Source of the DNA: Alphaproteobacteria bacterium
Lineage (GTDB): Bacteria; Pseudomonadota; Alphaproteobacteria; 16-39-46
Reading direction: 5' to 3'
Assembly: GCA_947497675.1 (NCBI GenBank)
Contig: CANMHY010000072.1
Location: forward strand, 1-5,375
DNA length: 5,375 nucleotides
The position numbers and the translations under genes are program-made. The first letter of the stretch is position 1, and each line of letters opens with the position of its first letter. Below, piece by piece: positions 1 to 4,675 of this stretch. The notes under the pieces are model-generated. The model did not search any database and had not been told where the DNA came from. It worked only from the letters and a program-made list of their open reading frames with translations.

Positions 1-155
1 GGTCTGGTCCAACGCTGATTGATTTAATCGGGAGTTCTTCATCCCATTGTCATACTATAGTTTTTCAGCTGTGTCCCGCTTTATTTTTATTTTTTTTCAG
101 AACTTAAAGTCGAATTTCTTTCGATAACGGGGTTGACCGAATATTTACTGAGTTA
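1..155. other. Left-edge region without a supported gene
   Basis: No gene can be supported here. The stretch is rich in T runs (around 81-98), and no clear promoter was found. On the minus strand, bases 2-49 can be read as QWDEELPIKSISVGPD and continue past the left edge. This could be the interior or end of a gene lying mostly outside the window, but a TGA stop sits directly before it, with another stop a few codons further upstream, so it has no start and may be a decayed end or chance. On the + strand, frame 1 is open from 61 to a TAG at 154-156 that overlaps the GTG start of the next gene, but its composition (mostly F, L, Y) does not look like a real protein. Confidence 0.4.
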
Positions 156-422
156 GTGCCCTTAATTATTGAATATAAAACAGACAATCTTAAAAACATA
201 GAAGAAGACATTTCCAAGAGATACTCTCTCGAAGATAGAATGCAAGAAACTTTGGGATGGACTGGGTTAGGCCATTGTGATGGTGGCAGCATTGGGAGTG
301 GAACAATGGAGGTATGCTGTTATGTGGTCGATTTTAACATAGCTAAAAAAGTAATTAAGAAAGATTTAAAAGAAACCCCATTTCATGATTACACACGAAT
401 TTATAACGAAGATGATGAGTGA
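156..422 (+). CDS. Small glycine-rich conserved-looking protein, possibly immunity-like
   Basis: An 88-residue acidic/basic mixed protein with no signal peptide or membrane segment, so probably cytoplasmic. I cannot name its family. The centre (residues 33-60) reads LGWTGLGHCDGGSIGSGTME followed by VCCYVVDF: a glycine-rich turn, then a beta strand, then a helix (IAKKVIKKDLKE) and a final strand (YTRIYNE). This order recalls small alpha/beta proteins with a GxGxxxGGSxGxG signature that often sit in toxin-immunity gene clusters; this is from memory of the pattern and is not an assignment. The GTG start is uncertain. No good ribosome binding site precedes it (only GAG at 150-152), the frame stays open back to position 108, and no ATG is available there. 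A TAG in frame 1 overlaps the GTG. The gene may have lost its original 5' end. It lies 81 bp before the DUF4304-like gene on the same strand. Confidence 0.6.
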   Translation: MPLIIEYKTDNLKNIEEDISKRYSLEDRMQETLGWTGLGHCDGGSIGSGTMEVCCYVVDFNIAKKVIKKDLKETPFHDYTRIYNEDDE

Positions 423-427
423 AATAA

Positions 428-523
428 AAACTCAAGAATTGTCAAATCTGGGGTTCGGCAAGCCCACGAGCTGCTTCCGGTAAAAAAGTAAAGGTTATCT
501 ACTATGATCCCTCAAAATATTAA
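428..523 (+). pseudogene. Possible C-terminal remnant of a larger protein (toxin tip?)
   Basis: The frame beginning after a TAA at 425-427 is open to a TAA at 521-523. It has no ATG, GTG or TTG start in its first part. It reads KLKNCQIWG, then SAS, then PRAASGKKVKVIYYDPSKY. The last 20 or so residues look like the final beta strands of a globular domain, not like random translation. The stop codon touches the Shine-Dalgarno sequence (522-527) that serves ATG 534 of the next gene, a spacing common between a toxin gene and its immunity gene. I therefore infer, weakly, that this is the surviving tail of a polymorphic toxin or other upstream gene whose body was deleted. It could equally be a chance open stretch of 31 codons. 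Confidence 0.3.
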
Positions 524-1166
524 GGAAAGTCTCATGACTATAAAAGAACGCTATCAATTTATTATAAAAGGAGGGATAGAACCGTCTTTAAAAGAATTTG
601 GCTTTAAGAAAAAAGGAACAAAATATAAAAAAGAAGGAACCCATCTTATTTACGCGATAGGCTTTGATAGACCTTGGCATAATGACGAAGATCGTCTGTC
701 TTTTAGCGTTTTCTGGGAAATTGATGGAAAACCCGACGATCTAAAAAACCTTCCCTTTCCTTTTTTAGCTTCATTCTTATTTGGTAAATTAGAACGAACT
801 CACACTCATACTAAGTTTATGGGATTTGTGATAGAAAATAATGACCCTGATTGGGAGATAAAAGATCAAGAAATGATCCATTTTTTTAAATCTATAACAC
901 CATTAGCTTTGCAAAAAATACTTTCCATAAGAACCATTCAAGATGTAATAACCATTCTCGAAACAACTCCAAAAGAAGAAAGATATTGGGAAGGTCCAAC
1001 AGAGTATCAAATTCTTAAATGGATCCCTATTTCATATTATATTTTAGGTCAAAAAAAGAAAGCTGTTAACTTGCTCAATGGATTTTTAGAGAGCTTAAAA
1101 AATAAATCATGGCAAAATGGATTAGAAGAATTGAGAGACAAAATGTTATCTGGCCTTAAATCGTAA
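504..1166 (+). CDS. DUF4304-like protein
   Basis: A soluble protein of 220 residues (210 from the second ATG). The N-terminal part, IEPSLKEFGFKKKGTKYKK at about residues 25-43, followed by an aromatic strand pattern (LIYAIGFDRPW, LSFSVFWEIDG), matches the opening of DUF4304 proteins as I remember it: a helix, then 'L...GFKKKG..(Y/F)', then strands. The function of this family is not established. Its members are often encoded as single small accessory genes, and some sit in places where an immunity protein would be expected. The C-terminal third (about 140-220) is predicted helical. ATG 504 has AAAGG at 490-494 (9-nt spacer). ATG 534 has the better AAGGAA at 522-527 (about 7-nt spacer) and gives the N-terminal length more usual for the family, so 534 may be the true start. 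Composition is clearly A/T-rich, with many AAA/AAAA runs, compared with lpxK and the acyltransferase, which suggests acquired DNA. Confidence 0.7.
   Translation: MIPQNIKESLMTIKERYQFIIKGGIEPSLKEFGFKKKGTKYKKEGTHLIYAIGFDRPWHNDEDRLSFSVFWEIDGKPDDLKNLPFPFLASFLFGKLERTHTHTKFMGFVIENNDPDWEIKDQEMIHFFKSITPLALQKILSIRTIQDVITILETTPKEERYWEGPTEYQILKWIPISYYILGQKKKAVNLLNGFLESLKNKSWQNGLEELRDKMLSGLKS
522..527 (+). promoter_or_regulatory. Ribosome binding site favouring start at 534
   Basis: AAGGAA lies 6-7 bases before ATG 534. It is a better Shine-Dalgarno match and better spaced than AAAGG (490-494), which serves ATG 504. It also overlaps the stop codon (521-523) of the short upstream open frame, consistent with the second ATG being used when that frame was part of a complete gene. 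Confidence 0.45.
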
Positions 1167-1263
1167 GGAGTATAACTCTTTCTCTCTCTGTCGCACTTCA
1201 TTATTGAATTGGTGAAACCAAAGCATTTATGGTAGATTTCTTTGAATATGAAAGGTCACATTC
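1167..1263. other. Spacer between the DUF4304-like gene and the AAA/nuclease gene
   Basis: This 97-bp gap starts with a strong Shine-Dalgarno-like AAGGAG (1165-1170, overlapping the previous stop) that has no start codon at a usable distance. A CT-rich run follows (about 1178-1189). A weak promoter-like pair (TTGAAT at 1204-1209 and TATGGT at 1228-1233, 18-bp spacer) could serve the next gene but is far from consensus. AAAGG at 1251-1255 is the ribosome binding site of the gene starting at 1264. No terminator hairpin is convincing. Confidence 0.4.
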
Positions 1264-3045
1264 ATGACAGAACTCCAGAATAAGACGTATACAATCAATA
1301 TTGGGACAGACGATTTTAAAGAAATAGCAACAGGCAATGATTTGTTTGTTGATAAAACGTCTTTCATTGCCTCGCTCCTTGGAAGTGGATATAAGGTGGC
1401 CCTCATTACGCGTCCACGCCGATGGGGTAAAACGCTTAATATGACGATGCTTGAATACTTTTTTGGCATTTCCGTTCATAAAGATGGGACCATAAATGAG
1501 CAAGAACAGTCAAAAAAACGGGATGTTTTTGCTCAACTGGAGATTGGAGACCATCCAGATATCTTAGAAACTTATCTTGGAAAATTCCCGGTGATTTTTG
1601 TATCCTTTAAAGAAATAAAAGGAAAAAATTACGAGGCAATTGAAAATGGTGTTAGAGAGCTCATTTACGAAGTTTTTGCGTCCCATGAATATCTTCTTCA
1701 GAGTGAGAATCTTTCAGAGCTCCAAAAAAATCGCTTTAAAAAATTTATTACAAAAGAGTTTGATCTTGCTGAACTGCAAAATGGCCTTTTCCATTTGAGT
1801 GAGATGCTTCATACGCATTTTAGTCAAAAAGTGATTATTTTGATCGATGAGTATGACACGCCTTTAAACGATTGGTATGCTCTCCAATTGGCGCGAGACA
1901 CTTTTGGTTCTGAAGAAGATACGTACTTTCAGGATGTTTTAAGGCTTTTTAGAGGAATTTTCAGTAAAGCACTCAAAGGAAATAAGCACCTTGAAAAAAG
2001 TGTTGTTACCGGGATTTTGCGGGTGGCTAAAGCAAATCTTTTCTCGGGACTCAATAATTTTGGAGAGGATTCGATCTTAGATAAAAAATATGCCCCTCAT
2101 TTTGGATTTACAGAGGCCGAAGTGAATACGTTGCTCCATAAATCCGCGCTCGACAAAAACCCAAAAACTGCTCAGACCCTAAAATCTTGGTATAATGGAT
2201 ATAATATTGGGGGTCTTACGATCTATAACCCCTGGTCCATCATGAATTGCCTTGAAAACAATGGGGAGTTTAAAGCTTATTGGGTGGGAACAGCCAGTAC
2301 AGCTCTCATTGAGCAGGCGCTTGTTCTTGATAAGTTTCAGGAGGAGATGCAGATCCTTATTGACGGCGGAAATGTTGAGATGATTGCAGACCCTAAAATG
2401 GTCTTTTCAGACATCAAATCATCCCCAAATGCGCTTTATAATCTCTTGCTCTTTTCAGGGTATTTAACGACAAATTCCATTGAAAACGCAAAAGCGGGCA
2501 TGTATCGGTGTGCGGTCCGTATTCCGAATAAAGAGATCCAAGAGGTTTTTGAAGTCTCCTCAATGGACTGGATCACCCAAAAACTTAAAATCGATATGAA
2601 CGAATATAATGCATTTTTAGACGACCTTCTCAAGGGAAATATAGACGCATTCACCCAAAAGATTAAAGATTATCTTGAAGTCTCCTCAAGCTTCTTTGCA
2701 ACAGGCCCTAAAAATGCAGAGCTTTTTTATAATGGGTTTATCCTGGGACTTGTATCTGCCGTCTCGACCCAATATTTTGTGGAAACTGAAAGAGAGTCTG
2801 GTTCAGGACGTGCTGATCTTATGCTGATCCCCAAAAATACCGCAAAATATCAAAATGCTCTTATTTTAGAGTTTAAATTTTCAAAATCAGAAGAAAATTT
2901 ACATCTCCTTGCCGAGCAGGCTTTGAATCAAATAGAGTCAAAAAATTATAAAGCTAAGATTAAGGCGCATGAGAATGTGGGAAGGACTCTAAAAGTCGGG
3001 ATTGTTTTTGCAGGAAAAAACGTGGAAGTTTCCTTTCGAGAATAA
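1264..3045 (+). CDS. AAA-ATPase-like protein with C-terminal PD-(D/E)XK nuclease domain (DUF1703 type)
   Basis: A complete 593-residue protein of the AAA-ATPase-like (PF09820) plus DUF1703 (PF08011) architecture; 500-600 residues is usual. Visible motifs in order: FVDKTSFI (28-35), typical of the family start; Walker A region RPRRWGKTL (50-58); Walker B VIILIDEYD (190-198); TGILRVAKANLFSGLNN (249-265), probably the sensor region; SWYNGY (308-313); NPWS (322-325); and YWVGTAS (339-345). The C-terminal nuclease fold carries GRADLML with D518 and LEFKF with E536 and K538, then the helix EQALNQIESKNY. These are the expected PD-(D/E)XK catalytic residues, so both domains look active. DUF1703 is assigned to the PD-(D/E)XK superfamily; the biological role of these proteins is not known, and DNA cleavage in defence or mobile-element upkeep is only a guess. 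No signal peptide or membrane helix. ATG 1264 has AAAGG 8 bases upstream. The family is often multi-copy in intracellular symbionts and Bacteroidetes. Confidence 0.93.
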   Translation: MTELQNKTYTINIGTDDFKEIATGNDLFVDKTSFIASLLGSGYKVALITRPRRWGKTLNMTMLEYFFGISVHKDGTINEQEQSKKRDVFAQLEIGDHPDILETYLGKFPVIFVSFKEIKGKNYEAIENGVRELIYEVFASHEYLLQSENLSELQKNRFKKFITKEFDLAELQNGLFHLSEMLHTHFSQKVIILIDEYDTPLNDWYALQLARDTFGSEEDTYFQDVLRLFRGIFSKALKGNKHLEKSVVTGILRVAKANLFSGLNNFGEDSILDKKYAPHFGFTEAEVNTLLHKSALDKNPKTAQTLKSWYNGYNIGGLTIYNPWSIMNCLENNGEFKAYWVGTASTALIEQALVLDKFQEEMQILIDGGNVEMIADPKMVFSDIKSSPNALYNLLLFSGYLTTNSIENAKAGMYRCAVRIPNKEIQEVFEVSSMDWITQKLKIDMNEYNAFLDDLLKGNIDAFTQKIKDYLEVSSSFFATGPKNAELFYNGFILGLVSAVSTQYFVETERESGSGRADLMLIPKNTAKYQNALILEFKFSKSEENLHLLAEQALNQIESKNYKAKIKAHENVGRTLKVGIVFAGKNVEVSFRE

Positions 3046-3052
3046 GTGTCAT

Positions 3053-3069
3053 GCCGGCTAAGATGCGGC
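3053..3069. other. Small G/C-rich stem-loop after the nuclease gene
   Basis: GCCG (3053-3056) can pair with CGGC (3066-3069) around a 9-base loop, 7 bases after the stop of the AAA/nuclease gene. It is the most G/C-rich spot in an A/T-rich spacer. No T run follows directly, so it is a poor Rho-independent terminator. The surrounding GTCATGCCGGC is similar in feel to the dispersed palindromic repeats seen in alphaproteobacterial genomes, but one degenerate copy proves nothing. Confidence 0.25.
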
Positions 3070-3081
3070 CCATTTAATCCC

Positions 3082-3099
3082 AAAAAATTAAACTTTTTT
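3082..3099. terminator. Possible weak bidirectional A/T terminator between convergent genes
   Basis: AAAAAA (3082-3087) and TTTTTT (3094-3099) are separated by 6 bases and can form an A/T hairpin that ends in a T run on either strand. It sits between the + strand nuclease gene and the end of the minus-strand 81-aa gene, whose stop codon (3088-3090) lies in the loop. The all-A/T stem would be weak, so the call is tentative. Confidence 0.25.
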
Positions 3100-3333
3100 A
3101 GATTGATCCAACTTAATGTCGAAAATCTGCTTCTCAACATTGAATATCTGTTTCTGAGTATCAGAAATTTCTTTGAGAAGCTTTGCCCATAAAGCGTGAA
3201 CTTTAGAAAATTCTTGACGCATCTCACCTATTTCAATGTCATGCCGTTTAATATCCTCCTTTACAACATGATAAAAAGCATACCATACAGCCACCATGGA
3301 TGAAATTATCGTTAACGTTTGTGTCCAGTCCAT
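3088..3333 (-). CDS. Small membrane-anchored coiled-coil protein (intact copy of a tandem pair)
   Basis: An 81-residue protein of unknown function. Residues 4-24 (TQTLTIISSMVAVWYAFYHVV) form one hydrophobic segment, likely a membrane anchor. The rest is charged and helical and ends in a visible 7-residue repeat, KQIFNVE then KQIFDIK (about 62-75), typical of a coiled coil. Similar short 'MDW + membrane helix + coiled coil' proteins occur in many copies in amoeba-associated bacteria, as far as I recall; none has a settled function. Start ATG (3333-3331) is preceded by AAGGTGA with about 5-bp spacing. The second copy, 351 bp upstream on the same strand, keeps the same reading frame without insertions or deletions, and most of their differences are near the ends. 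This supports the frame as a real gene. No good promoter is seen directly upstream; it may depend on the promoter at 3729-3757. Confidence 0.75.
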   Translation of the reverse strand: MDWTQTLTIISSMVAVWYAFYHVVKEDIKRHDIEIGEMRQEFSKVHALWAKLLKEISDTQKQIFNVEKQIFDIKLDQSKKV

Positions 3334-3344
3334 TACTCACCTTT
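3088..3344 (-). repeat. Tandem duplication, unit A
   Basis: This unit aligns with unit B (3439-3695) at a constant offset of 351 bases without gaps. By hand count there are about 20 mismatches over the 246-bp coding part (about 92% identity), with a 78-base identical run (3137-3214 versus 3488-3565) and a 48-base identical run (3217-3264 versus 3568-3615). Similarity includes the ribosome binding site (CACCTTT on the + strand) and then fades, so gene plus its leader was copied but not the promoter region. Confidence 0.9.
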
Positions 3345-3438
3345 TTCATCTTTTGCGATACTTAACTTTTGAGCATCGTTTTTTTAACTTTGACACCTCT
3401 CAAAACAAGAGGCTTCTTAAAAATTCCATCCTAACATA
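3334..3438. other. Spacer between the two tandem copies
   Basis: About 105 bp with no gene. Read in the direction of the genes (minus strand), it contains the CCTCT/AGAGG stem-loop at 3396-3412, a run of seven A bases (+ strand T run, about 3379-3385), and the ribosome binding site AAGGTGA of the intact copy. No promoter of reasonable quality was found for the intact copy. Confidence 0.4.
3396..3412 (-). other. Stem-loop downstream of the dead copy
   Basis: CCTCT (3396-3400) pairs with AGAGG (3408-3412), loop CAAAACA. It lies 27 bases after the stop of the dead copy and before the intact copy. It lacks a following T run on the minus strand, so it is unlikely to stop transcription efficiently by itself. 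Read-through into the intact copy therefore remains possible. Confidence 0.25.
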
Positions 3439-3684
3439 TTAGCTTCTTCTCGACTGATCCAGTCTAATGTCGTAAATCTGCTTCTCGACATTGAATATCT
3501 GTTTCTGAGTATCAGAAATTTCTTTGAGAAGCTTTGCCCATAAAGCGTGAACTTTAGAAAATTCTCAACGCATCTCACCTATTTCAATGTCATGCCGTTT
3601 AATATCCTCCTTTACGATATGATAAAAAGCATACCAAACAGCTACCATGGATGAAATTATCGTTAATGTTTGTGTTCAGTCCAT
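3439..3684 (-). pseudogene. Decayed second copy of the membrane-anchored coiled-coil gene
   Basis: This has the same length and frame as the intact copy at 3088-3333, but codon 3 is TGA instead of TGG (W), and codon 40 is TGA instead of CAA (Q), within MRQEF. All else reads through: the hydrophobic segment, the coiled coil and the final DIRLDQSRRS before TAA. Position 40 is Gln in the other copy, so reading TGA as Trp does not restore it simply. ATG 3684 still has AAAGGTGA in front and a strong promoter 45 bp upstream, so it may still be transcribed. An internal ATG (codon 15 or 38) could in principle restart translation, but the second stop blocks the earlier one. Confidence 0.85.
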
Positions 3685-3695
3685 AAATCACCTTT
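3439..3695 (-). repeat. Tandem duplication, unit B
   Basis: Second unit of the 351-bp-period tandem duplication; partner is 3088-3344. Differences cluster in the 3' end of the gene (final codons: SRRS here, SKKV there) and at both stop mutations. The flanks beyond the ribosome binding site are unrelated. Confidence 0.9.
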
Positions 3696-3728
3696 ATATC
3701 TTCAGTCACACGCATGTGTATGATTTAT

Positions 3729-3757
3729 ATTATAATTTTTTATAGAACAAAAAGCAA
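3729..3757 (-). promoter_or_regulatory. Strong sigma-70-type promoter facing the duplicated small genes
   Basis: On the minus strand, TTGCTT (3757-3752) is followed, after exactly 17 bases, by a perfect TATAAT (3734-3729). The surroundings are very A/T-rich. The start of transcription would be near 3721, giving a leader of about 37 bases before ATG 3684. An imperfect inverted repeat, ACAC-GCAT-GTGT (about 3708-3719), lies at the expected transcript start and might be an operator. The promoter is in front of the dead copy; the intact copy lies 351 bp further downstream. Confidence 0.6.
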
Positions 3758-3775
3758 GATTAGGAGTACCATTTA

Positions 3776-3800
3776 GCCCATCAGAGAGGCCTCTCAGGGC
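3776..3800 (-). terminator. Palindrome and stem-loop at the end of the lipid A operon
   Basis: GAGAGGCCTCTC (3784-3795) is a perfect 12-base palindrome overlapping the stop codon of the acyltransferase gene. Outer arms GCCC (3776-3779) and GGGC (3797-3800) extend it to an imperfect hairpin. There is no T run after it on the minus strand, so it is not a textbook Rho-independent terminator. It could slow exonucleases or act with Rho. Confidence 0.3.
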
Positions 3801-4675
3801 CACCGATTGTGAAGCCACAACCACTGTCCAGGATTTTCTCTCACCCAGCGCTCGAGCGTTTGGTTTATCTTTTCAAGCACCTTTTTAATATCTTCTTCAG
3901 AATTTCCCGTATTTTCTGCAAAAAAAGGCTTTTCATAGATGATCTTAAACCGAGCGCCTTTGAGACGAATTACATGGGCACCAACCACGGGTGCTTTAAA
4001 TTTAAGGGCAAACTGAGCAATGGCAGGAGCCGTCCAAGCCGGCATACCAAAAAAAGAAATGGGCATTCCATCATTCATTTTTTGATCCATAAGCATTCCA
4101 ACGTGCCTCCGCTCTTTTAAGGCTTTGAGAGCTGCACGTGCGCCAAGTTTCCCTTTTGGATGATAAAAGAGATCGGCACACTTTTGACGTTGACGCTGAA
4201 TCAAAAAATTAATGACAGGATTATTAGAGGCTCTGTAGAGAAGCAAAAGCGAAAAACTCCTTTGAACAGCCACCAAAGAACTAATTTCCCAATTTGCCAA
4301 ATGGGCTGAGAAAAAAAGCCCTGCTTGCTTGTCGTCCCTTAAAAAGTCTACATTTTCTATCCCCTCGGTTTCAAGGCGCTTCGCGTCTTTTACAAGAGCA
4401 TGCATGTGCGGAAATTCCCCGAGTGTTCGTCCAAGATTTTCCCACATGTCTTGTGAGATTTTGAAACACTCTGATTCTGTCTTCTCGGGGAAAGCACGCT
4501 TTAAGTTTCGAAGTGCTCGCTTATTAAGAGGCGTAGAGGGTCCAATCAAACGCGCGACTCTTCCTCCAAGCCAAGAGGCCCAAGGAAGTGGAAATATCCA
4601 AAAAAAACTATAAAAAACAAGGAACAGAAAAGCTTCAATAACGTGCCGCGTTTTTTTCAGGAAAGAACTACCCAT
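3794..4675 (-). CDS. lpxL: Lipid A biosynthesis acyltransferase (LpxL/HtrB family)
   Basis: A 293-residue inner-membrane acyltransferase that should transfer a secondary fatty acyl chain onto a hydroxyacyl chain of the lipid A precursor. One N-terminal hydrophobic segment (about 12-34) anchors it. Key features: NKRALRNLKRAFPEKTESE (51-69), typical of the family; the catalytic HX4(D/E) motif in SAHLANWEIS, H125 and E130; YRASNNP (147-153); GMLMDQKMNDGMPISFFG (193-210) with the usual DQ and FFG; and the end signature PGQWLWLHNRWP (282-293). Length fits the family (about 290-310). ATG 4675 overlaps the end of lpxK by 8 bp and has AAAGG (4684-4688, + strand CCTTT) 8 bases upstream, so it is translationally coupled to lpxK. 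Which acyl chain it adds, and whether LpxL, LpxM or an alphaproteobacterial variant is the right name, cannot be told from sequence alone. Confidence 0.92.
   Translation of the reverse strand: MGSSFLKKTRHVIEAFLFLVFYSFFWIFPLPWASWLGGRVARLIGPSTPLNKRALRNLKRAFPEKTESECFKISQDMWENLGRTLGEFPHMHALVKDAKRLETEGIENVDFLRDDKQAGLFFSAHLANWEISSLVAVQRSFSLLLLYRASNNPVINFLIQRQRQKCADLFYHPKGKLGARAALKALKERRHVGMLMDQKMNDGMPISFFGMPAWTAPAIAQFALKFKAPVVGAHVIRLKGARFKIIYEKPFFAENTGNSEEDIKKVLEKINQTLERWVRENPGQWLWLHNRWP

Noticed and set aside
61..153. Frame-1 open stretch ending at the TAG overlapping the GTG at 156
   Set aside because: No start codon and a phenylalanine/leucine/tyrosine-rich product caused by T runs; not credible as a protein.
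1201..1503. Minus-strand open frames over the start of the AAA/nuclease gene, and similar ones inside other genes
   Set aside because: They lie opposite strongly supported coding sequence, lack recognisable motifs and have unnatural composition, so they are shadows.
3396..3412. Rho-independent terminator between the tandem copies
   Set aside because: The stem is only 5 bp with a 7-base loop and no T run follows on either strand; kept only as a stem-loop.
3439..3684. TGA read as tryptophan (alternative genetic code) to rescue the second small gene
   Set aside because: Codon 3 (TGG in the other copy) would fit, but codon 40 corresponds to CAA (Gln), and lpxK, the acyltransferase and the AAA/nuclease gene use TGG for tryptophan and contain no internal TGA. 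Plain decay is simpler.
3088..3684. CRISPR-like or short-repeat array
   Set aside because: Only two long units of about 250 bp with a coding frame are present, with no short regularly spaced repeats.
3088..3695. Insertion sequence with the duplicated units as ends
   Set aside because: The units are direct, not inverted, code for a small non-transposase protein, and no transposase or target-site duplication is visible.
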